Below, piece by piece: positions 20,762-32,320 of a DNA stretch of 64,000 bases. Every line of letters starts with the position of its first letter. Positions within the stretch are counted from its first letter, which is position 1. A program made the translations under genes and the position numbers. The notes under the pieces are model-generated. The model was not told where the DNA came from. It worked only from the letters and a program-made list of their open reading frames with translations, and made no database searches. This stretch comes from Pollenia angustigena (taxonomy: Eukaryota; Arthropoda; Insecta; Diptera; Polleniidae): positions 251,375,127 to 251,439,126 of the forward strand of contig OV884056.1 of assembly GCA_930367215.1 (NCBI GenBank), written 5' to 3'.

Positions 20762-22920
20762 GATGAATTTTATCCAAAGAAGTTAAGTGGACGATTTTGC
20801 GATCCGTAAACTTGACTTAGCGCTCTTATAGTTTGGCGAATAAAGTTCGAATTTTTCAAATAATTTTACACGATTTCTAAATGTTGTTCTGTTGTAAAAA
20901 GAGATTCCACTTTTTTAATATTTTGTTCAAACTAAAATTTAATATTAAATTTAATATTTTGAAGTTAAATAATATTTGTCTACGTGTCTGAATCCAATCA
21001 AATTCAAAATGTGGTAATAAAATCGTGTTTTATTTAGCGTATATCCGATGAACTTTATATAAGGAACTTCTATGCCCCCATGATATAAATCGAAAGCTTA
21101 GGCAATAAATGTTAAATTTCTCTGTTTTGCTAAATTCCCCATTGTGCGATGAATTTGATCAAATAAAGAATGCATTTGAATATTTTAAAACTTTGTTAAA
21201 ATAGTTAAAAATTAGTACTGTTAGTCTTAATGAATTAAAGAAATAACTTTTCCCCCTCTCCAATCTACAAAATATTTTCATATGTATATCGTGTATCTTC
21301 GGTCTACTCCAATAAACTATTTAAGTTTTTCTAAAGTAGAAAAAAGCTCTTGATCATTTTTTAAACGCTTCAAACTCTTATCAGGATCTTTTGTGTGTTT
21401 TCTTTTATGCCTTTAACTATTATTTTCTTTCTTCTTTTTTTAAGTAAATTTAATAAATTTAAATATAAACATATCGTGGCATTCACTTCTATCTATTCGT
21501 TATATAAATAATAAAATGCCATAGAGTAACTTGAGGAAAAAAAAAACTAAATAAAATAATTTGCATTTTAAATGTCTCGAGGCCCTAAAGGAAACCCATA
21601 ATTTATTTGAAAATCTTAAAATATCAATACTGAACAGTGAACACACGTTTCATATTCCTACTCAAACTAGCGAGAGCAATTGTAACACTCACTCACAGAC
21701 TTGTCAACATGCCATATTTGGGCACTTCATTCACTTCGTATTATTGAAAGTGTGTCACATTTGAAATTCCAAAACAATTAAGTTTTCAATTGTTAATGAA
21801 TGTTCTTGTCTGTTATTGTTTGTAAACGGTGACAAGAACAACAAATGAATTTATTAACAATATAATTGCAAGTTATCATTCTAATAGATAATAAATTGGA
21901 CAGCTGGTTAAATACCAGGGATTATGATTAAATAAATAATAAGTAGGAGGAGTTGATTTGAAAAACAAGCAAGATTGCTATACATACTCTGCTTAGGAGA
22001 ACCGGAAACAATTTCTCACCTTAAATGTTCTTTTGTGTAGAGAAGTTCCTAGAATTTATCCTGATTTTAACAGAAAGACAAAGCTAAATCGACTTAGAAT
22101 TACGTAAGGACCTAGAATATGGGCATTTCCATTTTGACGTGTCGTCATATTTGTGCCACAAAATGTAAAAAATTAAAATGAAGAAGTCAAATTTGTAAAA
22201 ATGGTTTTTATATATACAAAGTAATGAAGTAGCACTATATTCAGAAAAAAAATTACAGCAATAGGCGCTAAGGATTTGCAGATATAATCGAAAATATGCG
22301 CTGGCATGACGTAAAAAAATGGAAGTGGATTCTGACTTGCATTACAAAACTGAATAAGGCTGCGAATCGAGCAAAACGTTTTGTATAAAACCTTTTTCAG
22401 TAAACTATGGACTTATATAGATTTATTTTTCAAGCTATCTTATTTAAAAATCTTTGCTCGTTTCAAAGTACATAAAGGCATTTTCAGCGAAAAGTCTCCT
22501 TTTTTAATGTAACGCCAGAATGCAAATAAGGTTGCATTTTAGGACCATGTTGTTCAACCGTTATCCCATTTATTACTAAATGTAGAGCTAGTTGAGCTTT
22601 ACACCAAAATATAAAAACTTAATTTCGGGAAATCGCTACATAAATTACCGTTGGTCCTATGCCCACTCTCGGAAAACACTTTAATAATCCTAACCGTGTA
22701 AGAAGTAAAGTTTAAATTTTGAATTTGGTGCACCAGTGGAATGTTTTGTGCATTTCAAAAGACATTTTTTTTTTCTTAAATTAATGTTCCTCTTTAATTA
22801 TTTTCGGCATTTCTTACGTAAAAATTTCTTTATAATTGTTGGACACGCTTAACAAGAATAACAAAGTTTAACTTTTTCCTTTCGTTTTCAATGACAGTAT
22901 TAACAGAGTCGTAACCTTAG
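20762..22920. other. Non-coding; fragment of the dipteran dispersed repeat near 22070-22115
   Basis: Near 22075 the run AAAGCTAAATCGACTTAGAA, then GGACCTAGAATAT, matches the repeat at 50470-51213. The expected continuation (CTTTATGGGGTCTTAG) reappears only at 23113, so about 1 kb has been inserted into this copy. The remainder shows nothing recognisable. Confidence 0.45.
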
Positions 22921-22921
22921 A

Positions 22922-22973
22922 ACAACAAGGTTCTATCTGACATGTAAATTAGGTGCAAATAGAACCTTGTTGT
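22922..22973. repeat. Short hairpin, 15-bp perfect arms
   Basis: ACAACAAGGTTCTAT (22922-22936) and ATAGAACCTTGTTGT (22959-22973) are exact complements, and the pairing continues outward with mismatches. The loop is 22 bases. Either a MITE core or a structured RNA. Confidence 0.7.
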
Positions 22974-23059
22974 CGTGAGGTCGCGAAATATTAAAGATCC
23001 TCTCAAGCGGTTATGTTATGATGAAGGTTAAATAAAAAATGAAGTTTACAATTTCGAGA

Positions 23060-23107
23060 TTGACTAAATCCCAAAAATCCCGGGATTTTTCAGGATCGGG
23101 ATTGGCA
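23060..23107. mobile_element. Right end of a TAGGGATGCCAATCC hAT-like element
   Basis: AAATCCCAAAAATCCCGGGA then GGGATTGGCATCCCTA is the complement of the family terminus also seen at 8487. It is followed directly by the resumption of a dispersed repeat (CTTTATGGGGTCTTAG), so this is a real insertion boundary. The left end near 22118 is unclear. Confidence 0.5.
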
Positions 23108-23588
23108 TCCCTACTTTATGGGGTCTTAGATTAATATTAAAAAAAGTTTCATGTGGAATGAAAAACTTAGTATACCTTCATTCAACACTGTTGGTTAAGG
23201 GTGAACAGCTGTAAGTTATATAAATTGTGTGATGGCGTTATAATCTGATAGTAAAAGTTTTAAATTAAAAAATTATTTTTTTTTTCTGTTTAGAGCATTC
23301 AAATAAAAGCTTGTTTTTAAAAAGGTTTTTTGCTTTTAATTTATTTTTACTTTTTAGCGCATTTAAATAAAAGCTACTTTTTAAAAAAGAATTTTTATTT
23401 AATTTTTTTTTTTAACTCGCATTCGAAAGTTATGTCATATTCAAAATGTCATAATTTCGCCGAATTAGCCGAATGTGTTGATTTTATTTCTTTAATATCT
23501 CGATAACTACTTTACATACGAAGATGATTTTTATGTCATTTTAAAGAGAATATTTGTGGCTACAAACATTTTTTTGAAAAAATATAAT

Positions 23589-23728
23589 CAGCCTTATTCC
23601 GGTTGTCGTTGTCGTAATCGCTCAAGTCGTTTTTTGTAAGAGATTAAAATTACACACAACCAGTGTTCTTTTATCTCTTACAAAAAACGACTTGAGCGAT
23701 TACGACAACGACAACCGGAATAAGGCTG
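23589..23728. mobile_element. Palindromic MITE, copy 2 (near-perfect arms)
   Basis: Two arms of about 56 bp are essentially perfect complements: CAGCCTTATTCCGGTTGTCG, TTGTCGTAATCGCTCAAGTC and GTTTTTTGTAAGAGAT. The loop of about 28 bases contains ACACACAACCAGTGTT, reversed relative to copy 1 at 13465-13604. Near identity of the arms suggests recent mobility or correction between arms. Confidence 0.9.
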
Positions 23729-23729
23729 A

Positions 23730-24187
23730 ATATCTGCAACATATTTAATTTTAAAAATTGACTAAGACAAAAACTTATTTTTTAATTGAGCTGATTTTTT
23801 TTTTTAAAATTGTGATACTTTGAAGGAAGTGTTTTTTTTATCTAAATTCTATTTAACACAAAAACGTTATTAAGCTTCATTCTAAAATCGTTATATAAAG
23901 CCCTTTAATTTAATTCTTCGCTATATATCGAAGATTCTTAGTAATGAGATTTAACAATATTGCTTAAAAATAAATTTTGTTTAATTCTGATATGTATATG
24001 TATTTTAATAGAGGATTCTGAACAAATACTTCAGTATATAGAGGCTTTATAGCTCAAAATTTCTTCGCTATCACTATAGAGCATTTTGGTATGAAAACCT
24101 TTGCAATAAAGAGGTTTTTCAGGGGACTTAGCAAAAAATTCGTTAAATGTATTGAGTTCTTCGTTAAAACAAAGTTTCACTATAGAT
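23730..24187. other. AT-rich non-coding flank
   Basis: No gene or repeat recognised up to the TIR at 24188. Confidence 0.4.
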
Positions 24188-24897
24188 CAGGGATGATAAA
24201 TGAGAAAACCAATATCGTACCAACGAGCTTTTAACATCGTACTTTTTCGGCCCCAATAGTACTAAATCAATTTTTTATAAATTCTTTTGTTTTAGTTTTA
24301 AAAACAAAAATTTAATGCAACAAAAACAAATTCATTTGTACATTTAAAGTCACTTTGTAGTCTGACGTTGAATAGTGCGGACGCGTTTAATTTGTTAGTG
24401 CTCAAGGTGGAAATTGCGAGTTAAATTTCGGTGGTAAAAACATTGATAAAAATAGTGATTTTGGTGCGAAAATTTTACGGTGAGTCTTGGCTATCCGAGG
24501 GTGGTCAAATTTTTCTGATCGGACAGTGGATGCCGAAGATATAGGCGGATAACTTTTCGGTAAATTATTTATAATTCGGTGTGGTTTTAATTTTTGGCGG
24601 CGTTCGTTTGTCGATAACGGCGGCGTCAGATTTTATTATCGAGACAGTGTTTACACGTAGAATTTTTGTGACGAGCAAAAGTTTTTGTCGCGACATCGCA
24701 AACTGCTGACATTTCTGTCAGAGTGCGGTTCACTCGTGGCGATTTGGTAATTTTGGACTTTGGCTATTCTTTTCGGTTTTTCTTTGATTTTGCGGTTCGG
24801 TTTCGGTTGTTTGGAGTTTTTTGGGTGCCTGGTTGACGACTTGGCAGTTTTCTTGGACTATTCTTTTTGATTTATTGGTGTTGATTGGTGATTGGTG

Positions 24898-26332
24898 ATG
24901 CCTCCGGGCAAAAGAAAGCCGAGGGGTGATGCATCAGACGTCACCACTGATGACGTGAGGAGAGCGCCGCCTGTCAGTGTGCCGAAAATCCGCCATACTG
25001 ACAGTGAGATGTCGAGTGCTGAAGATGGAGGTTCGGCGACCTCGAAGAAGTTCAAGCCTGGTTCCCCTCAGGCTAAGCGTGCTGCTGCTGCTGCTATGGC
25101 GGCTGGTGCTGTTGGAGCTGTTGCTGCTGGTGCTGCTAGTGCTGCTGGTGCTGTTGGTGTTGCTGGTGCTCCCAAGGCTGTTACTGGTGCTGCTGCAGGC
25201 GTTTCGGGTGGAGCTGTAGGTGACGATGAGGTGATGGTAGTAAACACTGACGCGTCATCGGCTATGGTTCCCGTAGGTCGAGAAACAGAAGGTTGGAGGT
25301 ATGGCAGCTGCTGATGGCGACATTCAAGGGATGAAAGAAATTACGAGGGGTCTAACGGCGGTGGTGGTTAAGGAGGGCGTGCCGACTAGGCTGGCGAGCG
25401 AAGTGTTGGAGTTTGCGGCACAATACGAGGAGGTATTGATTCGGCTCATTGCAGAAAATGAAAGACTGAGGGGGCGATTGGATGTTGGTGTGGTAGCTGG
25501 GCCCTCGAAGGTGGCCTCGGCTGGTGCAGCGCCTGTATTTGCGGTGCCGAAGGCGCCTGATGTCCCTGTGGCTGCTCCCAAGTTGCCATACGCGACGAAG
25601 CCGGTGGAGACGTGGGCTGTGATGGTGAAGGGGAAAGGTGTCCCTGTATCATCTAAGGAGGTGGTGAGCAAGGTGGTGGAGCAGGTGGGTCCAACGCTGG
25701 GTGTACGAGTGCACGAGGTACGGCCAACGCGGGATGGTGGTGCAGTAATCCGCACTCCCTCCGTAGCTGAAAGGAAGAAGATTGTGGAGAATAGAAAGTT
25801 TGAGGAGGTAGGACTCCAGGTGTCTGCGACCGATAAATTGGGTCCTAAGGTGACCGTGCAGCGTGTGCACGCGGAGATCACCCCAGATGAATTTATGACG
25901 GAGCTGTATGAGCTTAATTTGAAGGAGATGTTGTCTCCGGAGTCCTATCGAAAGAGCGTAAGGCTGGTGAATAGGCCCTGGAGGGCAGATGGAGGTCCAG
26001 TAAATATTAATCTGGAATGCACGCCGAGAGTTGCGGAGCACCTTAGGGCCACTGGCGTTTATGTAAAGTGGTTCCGATTTTTGGTGCGTATCCAGGAGCC
26101 AGTGTTTGCGTGCTATCGGTGCCTTGGTTTCGACCACCGTGTTAGCGAGTGCCGTATGGGTGATGAGGTGTGCCGGAGATGTGGTGTGATGGGACATGGT
26201 GCCCCTAGGTGCCAGAATGAAATTCGTTGCCGGAATTGTGCGTTCAAGGGCTTGCCCGCGAACCATCTGATGATGTCAATGGAGTGTCCGGTCTATGCGG
26301 CCGCGGTAGCTAGGGCGAATGCTAGACATTAA
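24898..26332 (+). CDS. R1-type ORF1 (gag-like nucleic-acid-binding protein), one frameshift
   Basis: ORF1 proteins bind the element RNA and form the ribonucleoprotein. Translation from ATG 24898 gives a basic N-terminus (MPPGKRKPRG), a long Ala/Gly/Val-rich low-complexity tract encoded by GCT/GGT repeats (about 25075-25240), and a stop at 25312-25314. The reading continues in another frame, which could start at ATG 25301 and is open to TAA 26330-26332. That second part has a coiled-coil-like patch (EVLEFAAQYEEVLIRLIAEN) and three C-terminal zinc knuckles: CYRCLGFDHRVSEC, CRRCGVMGHGAPRC, and a wider Cys-Cys-His-Cys from CRNC to MEC. The overlap of the two frames is 14 bases and implies a one-base change near 25280-25300, unless a downstream start or frameshifting is used. 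Two bases separate its stop from the ORF2 ATG. Confidence 0.88.
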
Positions 26333-26334
26333 AT

Positions 26335-29300
26335 ATGGAGGGGTTTACTATCTTCCAGTTTAATTGCCAAGGTGCATATGCGGTAATGTGTGAGTTGGGA
26401 CAGGCGATGCGACGTCGTGGAGTTCCTTTTGCACTTCTGCAGGAACCGTATTGCGTGGATGGCTGTGTTAGGGGCTTGCCGGGGGGATGCGAGTTTATAC
26501 GGACAGCGGGGGAAACTCGGCTATAGTAGTTGATGATAGGGACATGGACGTTATGTTAGTTAGCAGTAGCCAATGGGGGGTCTGCATTTCTGTGGAGTGT
26601 GGTTTTGGGAAGATGTTGTTGGCTAGCATCTACTGTGTAGGTAGGGAGCCTTTGGACGCATACTTAGGTTACATGGATACGGTGCTACTCGTTGGGAGTA
26701 GCATTCCGATTATCCTCGGACTTGACGCAAACGCATGCTCTCGTATGTGGTTCTCTAAGATGCCCAGGAATGTTTCTGGTCATCCGAACTACATGCGAGG
26801 AGTCGTGCTTAGCGAATGGCTGGTCACAAAGTGCCTCATTGTTGTTAATGAGCCGAGTGATTTATACACTTTCGATGGTCCAAATGGTGTTAGTGACATT
26901 GACGTGACGCTCGCGAATAGCGCGGCCTTGACGAGTTTTGGACTTAGGTGGAGGGTTTATGACGATTGGGGAGTAAGTGATCATAATCCGATCGAGATTA
27001 TGGTCACCTTACGAGAACGAACGAGGGAGACGCCTCTGCCTCTTAGATGGCGGAGTAACGGTGTGGACAATTATGCTAGGGAATTTAGGGCGGCGGCGCA
27101 AATTTGCCCGCTGAGTGACTATAGGGCACTGACGATAGATGACCAGGTCAGCATGATTAATCGGTGGTTATTAACCGTTAATGATGCCGTGCTGGGTCGT
27201 TGTGTTCGAACGACGCCTAGCAGGGTCAAATGGTGGACGGGCGAGTTAGAGCGGACGAAAAGGTCCGTCAGGCACCTCAGGAGGTTGTTCCAGAGGGCCA
27301 GACGTGCCGGTTCTGACGATCTCGCTTTGCGCAAGTCCACTTATTTGTCTGCCCTAAAGACGTACAAGGACATGATTCTTAGGATAAAGGAGGACGATTG
27401 GAGGAGATTCGTACGGGACAACAGGGATGACCCTTGGGGTACGGTTTACCGTATTTGCAGGGGTAGAGGAAAAGTAGCTGACCTTGCTTGCCTCCGGGTT
27501 GACAATATTGAATTGTCCTCTTGGAGGGAATGCGCTGACACACTGTTGGGGGTTTTCTTTCCAGGGACGGAGGTGGTTGATCGTTCCCCTGTTATACGGG
27601 ATTCGGTCGCCTCTCCCGACTTGGAAAGGTCGGAAGTTTCGGACAGTATTTGCCGTGTCAAGAGTAGAAAATCGCCGGGTATTGATGGTATGACTGGAGA
27701 GATGGCTAAGGCCATATGGAAGGCCATACCGGAATACTTGGAGTCAATCTTTGGGAAGTGTCTGAGTGAGGGCTATTTCCCTAGGGCTTGGAAGTCTGCT
27801 CGTGTTGTTGTTCTCCTGAAGTCTCCTGATAGAGTGAGGAGTGATCCTCGCTCTTATCGGGGCATCAGTCTCCTCCCAGTACTTGGAAAAGTGCTTGAGA
27901 GGATAATGGTGACGCGACTGAAGGAGGATAGCACTGAGCCGACTTCTGGGTACCAGTTTGGATTTAGGGAGGGGAGATCAGTTGAAGCTGCGTGGCTGCA
28001 TGTTAAGCAGTGCGTTAGTAATGCTTCTGACAAGTATGTGCTAGGAGTGTTTGTCGATTTCAAGGGTGCGTTTGACCATCTTCACTGGAATGCGGTTCAT
28101 GACAGACTGCGTAGTGTAGGTTGTCGTGAGCTTGACTTGTGGAGAGGTTACTTTAGCTGCAGAAAAGCTTGTGTGGTTGGTGCCAGCGGCACAGCTTGGA
28201 GGGATGTAACTCGGGGGTGCCCGCAGGGTTCTGTCTGTGGTCCTGTTATATGGAACCTCATGATGGATCCATTGTTGGCACGTCTGAGCCGTCTCTGCAA
28301 TCTGTGCGCATATGCAGATGATTTGCTCGTTTTGCTTGAGGGACAGTCTCGTGCTGTTCTGGAGGCGAAGGGTGAGCAGGTCATGCGCATAGTTAATGAA
28401 TGGGGTGCACAAGTCGGTGTTGAGATTAATCTTGACAAGACTGTGATAATGCTGCTCAAGGGCAGATTGTCTAGTGCACGTCCTCCAGTCATTAAGTCTG
28501 GTATTGTTAGTCTCAGATATGTGACTCAGGTCAAGTATCTGGGAATAATGATGGGTGAGCGGATGAACTTTTTGGTTCATCTTGCTCATGTAAGGGATAA
28601 GCTGACTGCTGTCGTTGGTAAGGTCAAACGTATACTGCGGAGTGACTGGGGCCTCAGCAGGCGTGCTGTTCGAACCATTTATGGCGGGCTGTTCGTTGCA
28701 TGCGCAGCGTATGGTGCGCCTGTATGGTACGAGACAGTTATGACTGTTGTTGGTCGCAAAAAGGTGCTTACTTGTCAGAGGGTTGCTATGCTTGCTTGCA
28801 TGCCGGTCTGTCGGACTGTTTCTACGGATGCTCTTCAGGTCTTGCTGGGTGCAGCTCCCCTTGACTTAGAGGTGATACGCCGTGCTATCGCCTATAAGAT
28901 CAAGAAGGGGCTGCCACTTCTTGCGCATGATTGGCTTTCTGCTGTTGACGTGGTGAATAGGGAGAGTAGGGAAATCAAGGTGATGTTAGCCGATCACCTT
29001 GATTCTAGGTGGAGGACGCGCTAGACGGACTCTGACAAGGGTCGTGTCACGTATGCTTTTATACGGGATGCGCCCTTCGTACGCGAGCGCCCAGATTTTG
29101 GCTTCGGCCTTAGTCTGGGGTTCTTACTGACGGGACATGGCTCACTCAATGCATTTTTGCATAAGAGGGCCTTGTCGGACACTTCGGACTGTGGGTGTGG
29201 GAGGGGGACCGAGGACGTATGGCACGTTATTGCTGGGTGTCATTACTATGATGACATTAGGGACCTAGATAGTATGGGCATCACTCATACTGGGGCGGGT

Positions 29301-29393
29301 TGGGATTATAGTAGGGCCTTAGAGGACGATCGGACGATGGGGAGGTTGGGGCAATTTGCCCAGGAGGTTTTTACAAGGAGAAGACGGAGATAG
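26335..29393 (+). CDS. R1-type ORF2: apurinic-like endonuclease, reverse transcriptase and CCHC C-terminus; one frameshift, one internal stop
   Basis: ORF2 nicks the target and copies the RNA there by target-primed reverse transcription. From ATG 26335 the endonuclease begins FQFNCQGAY and LLQEPYCVDG. The frame breaks at a run of six G (about 26480-26485) and resumes as MRVYTDSGGNSAIVVDDRD. The domain continues with LGLDANACSRMW, SDIDVTL and VSDHNPIEI. The RT shows KSPGIDGMT, SYRGISLLPVLGKVLERI, GYQFGFREGRS, VFVDFKGAFDHL (motif A), GCPQGSVCGPVIWNLMMD (motif B) and YADD at 28311-28322 (motif C), so its catalytic Asp residues are intact. A TAG at 29022-29024 stands where related proteins appear to have Trp. 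The same frame then continues to 29393 with LLTGHGSLNAFLHKRALSD and a Cys-Cys-His-Cys motif (CGCGRGTEDVWHVIAGC). This copy would not make a full-length protein without readthrough. Confidence 0.9.
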
Positions 29394-30420
29394 TGGAGGC
29401 AGTTACTCACAGTCATCTGCGAACCGACGTTTGCGGATATCGTCCAACTGTCCACTCTGCACATTTCTTGCTGTTGTTTCTGAGGTCGGTTGCTGATTAT
29501 GGTGAATCTCGCTGATTTGATGGATGGCAATTTGTCCTGGCTGCTGCTGCTTGTGCCGTGGCATTTTCACCTCTGGCTTCCTTGGGGGCTGGAGAGGGGA
29601 ATGTCGTGGTGGAGTAGCGGCAAGCTGTGACTGATTACCGGAACGACCCCCTGCTCTACGTTGCTGCATAATTGTTGCTGTTCCACCGTTGTCGCGTCGT
29701 TGCTGGGTCATTTGTGGCCATTGAGTCTCCCGTGAGGGTGACTGTGTTTATTGTTGTCCTTGTGGTCATTGTTTGTGCGTGATGTCCCTTGCTGGTGTCA
29801 CGCGGGGTGGCCAAAGTGTCGCTCGTGAGAGCGGCTGTTTATTGTGTTGTTGTATCGTCTATTGGTGATGTATGGTCCCTTTATGTAGATGTGTGTTCCA
29901 GTGTCGCTGTGTTGCAGTTGCAGTGTTGCTGTGTTGCTGGTTGCTGGCGTTGTGTGCTGCTGTTTGCTGTGGGTCACCAGTCCCGGTACCGTTTGGGGTC
30001 CAACTGGTAGTAGTTTAGGCTACGAAGCTGACCGAAGTCTTTATTCGGTGCCACGGGAACCAGGGTGCCCTTGGGACCTCGGTCCCAACCTGGTTATGGA
30101 GAGGCCCCTTCGGGGGAGTAACGTGGTGGTTGTGGTTTAATACCCATATCGCGGGTAGAGTAATTTATTGCTCGGTGTGGAGTTGCATTGCAACCGGTTG
30201 CCATTTGACCATAAAATGGTAGGAGTGTTAGATAGGCTCCGCCCTTCACCGAGGGGGATGAAGTGTCCAAATGCACGGATTCGAAGTCGGTACCCTTGCT
30301 CTGGTGCCACAGTTTGTGGCGAAGGAGGAAGGGGGCGCTGGTCACGCATGTTTTGACCCAGTGTTAAGAGCACCGTGAGGAAGGGTCTTCGGACGACGAT
30401 CACGTTAAACCGGACAAATC
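29394..30420 (+). other. R1-type element 3' UTR
   Basis: About 1 kb of GC-rich sequence follows the ORF2 stop and ends at the 14-bp target duplication, without a poly(A) tail. It probably contains the RNA signals recognised by the element RT, including GC-rich inverted segments such as GGCCCCTTCGGGGGAGT near 30103-30119. The frames on both strands here are artefacts of the base composition. Confidence 0.6.
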
Positions 30421-30434
30421 TGTACATTTAAAGT

Positions 30435-31728
30435 GTAGATAGCAAAAAGTACATGATCATTAATTATACATAACTAGATTACCCGTGCGAATATTTCGCA
30501 CCGTTAGTTGTCATTTTTGTAACATAAAATGAAAATAATTAATAGAAATTTTAGTAACTTCAATACATTTTATTGAAAGTATAAAAATATTAGAAATCAT
30601 AATATCCCTGTAGGAAGTCAAACACATTTATAACTGACTTCAAACTGGTTTTTTTATAATATATCTAGTTTATTAAGTGACTTTTTTCCTTGTCGACGAC
30701 TCATTATTTTAACATAGGCATGTCATAGGCAGTAGTCAATTGGACATCTTTGAATGACTTTTTAACTGATTACTAACTACTTATTTTTCAACCTATTTGT
30801 AATTAATTAAAAGTATTGTCAGTTTATAATAAATTATTTATATTTTAAATAATTTTTGTCAAAAAAAATATACATATATTCATATGAACATGCATACATA
30901 TGTATATCTTTATATATTTTGATATATAAATAATTGTTTATGAAAATTAAAAATAAATACGCCACATAATTGCTAGAACATAAACAGATTTGTATCGATT
31001 TAATTTTTTTTTAATTATTTTTAAATGTTTGTATATATTTTTTTCATTTGACTTCATGGCATGCTTGTTTTACTTATTTTGCTTTTATTTGTGTTTTACG
31101 TGTGCCTTTTTGGTTGATATCTGCATGAGATTTAAACCAATTTGTAGTCATTTAAAAAAAAGTTAATTTATAGTTAGTGTTTTTTGCAACTGACTATTTT
31201 ATTTACTACAGGGATATATCATACATATTTACATACATACATACATATGTTTAAATGCTTTTATAATACTTCTTTGAATACAATGTTAGAGGTAATGACA
31301 TGATCATCGTTAACTTTTTGCCCGTACGAATCCTTTATCTATGAAAATATTAATTTTTCAATTTCTAATTATTTTTCGTCATTAGTGTTAGAAATAAGCT
31401 TTAAAATGAGATATCATTCATTAAATTTGATGCGGTGGTATGGGAGATATTTGCAACCGACAAAAAAAGTGCTTTAGAAATAATATATATGATGATGATG
31501 ATAATAGGGTGGGTAAAATTTGTTCGCGTCAATAGCACGTCGCGATTCTTGTTCTATAAGTAACTCAAGAAACTTTGCCAAAGAAAACATTGGTCAAAAA
31601 TTAATTTCGAGCCCCGGATTTTTCAAAATACATAGTTAGTTTTCCAAAATATTCAAGAATAGAGGCAAACAAATTGTAGTTGGTCTAACCAGACTGGTAT
31701 CATGCGGTTTTTAGGGTCGAAAAATGCA
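30435..31728. other. AT-rich non-coding, remainder of the split hAT element
   Basis: No coding frame is recognised. CATACATACATACATATG microsatellite sequence lies near 31230-31250. It may include the degenerated 3' part of the hAT transposase gene, but the dimerisation domain is not readable. Confidence 0.35.
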
Positions 31729-31729
31729 T

Positions 31730-32320
31730 TTATTTCTGATTGCCGCCAGAGAGCGTTTTCATACACTTTTTAGAATTTGTCGTCATTTTTGTCGAAAATT
31801 GACGAATATTTCTCAAAATGCAATCTCGAATTTTAAAAGAAAATATAATTTTTAAGCGTTCTAAAAATATTAGCACACGAACATCTTTGGATTGCATTTT
31901 CAAATTTATTGTATTTACAGTTTTCATTTCATGTACTGCAGAAACAGGAAAGGAGTAGAAAGTCCGAGTATAATAAAATTTAATTTAGCGCTTATAAAAT
32001 CTCCTTCGGAGTAAAATAATAATGGAGTGGGCTCCCACTGTTCCAAAATTCCGTTGGTTACTTCTTGACGTGAACACCATCTTGTTGACGAGTATTTGAA
32101 TATATTATGAGTTTGTTCCAAATTAATCATGAATTGAGAGGAATTCGCCTCTTCTTCTATGTAGAACTTTTGCAGAAGTGGTTTCCTATATCATTTAAAA
32201 GCTTGTCATTATCATCAGAAAATGCAAGCTTATATGCTGCCGCTGATACTAAATTTAGAATGTGCCATAAGTAATCGTTCAATGAACAAGTGCAAAAATC
32301 TATTCACAATATCGGAGTTC
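31730..32320 (-). pseudogene. hAT transposase relic (middle section)
   Basis: Minus-strand reading with frameshifts gives SLNDYLWHILNLVSAAAYKL, NDIGNHFCKSST, IFKYSSTRWCSRQEVTNGIL and EQWEPTPLLFY, then FLFLQYMK followed in a new frame by TVNTINLKMQSKDVRVL. The order (the CxxHxLxL-like region, the TRW block, then a QS-rich helix) matches hAT transposases related to vertebrate ZMYM/ZNF862-type proteins. The N-terminal zinc finger and C-terminal dimerisation domain are missing. It probably belongs to the hAT element whose ends are at 24188 and 34750. Confidence 0.65.

Larger units (their letters stand above)
24351..30420 (+). mobile_element. Complete R1-clade non-LTR retrotransposon, 6.07 kb, 14-bp target duplication
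   Basis: The element is bounded by a perfect 14-bp direct repeat, TGTACATTTAAAGT (24337-24350 and 30421-30434). The order is a 5' UTR of about 550 bases, ORF1 (gag-like, 24898-26332), ORF2 (endonuclease and RT, 26335-29393) and a 3' UTR of about 1 kb with no poly(A) tail. It is markedly GC-richer than the flanking AT-rich DNA. R1 of Drosophila also makes a 14-bp duplication, but in 28S rDNA; here the target is AT-rich non-rDNA inside a hAT element. Frameshifts in both ORFs and one internal stop indicate a once-active copy, now probably inactive. Confidence 0.92.

Noticed and set aside
25324..28589. Long minus-strand open frames opposite the R1-type ORFs (25324-25881, 25649-26266, 28041-28589)
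   Set aside because: They mirror the GC-rich codon pattern of ORF1 and ORF2, which show clear domains on the plus strand, so they are shadows.
24188..30434. Insertion of the R1-type element into rDNA
   Set aside because: Both flanks are AT-rich and show no 28S rRNA sequence.
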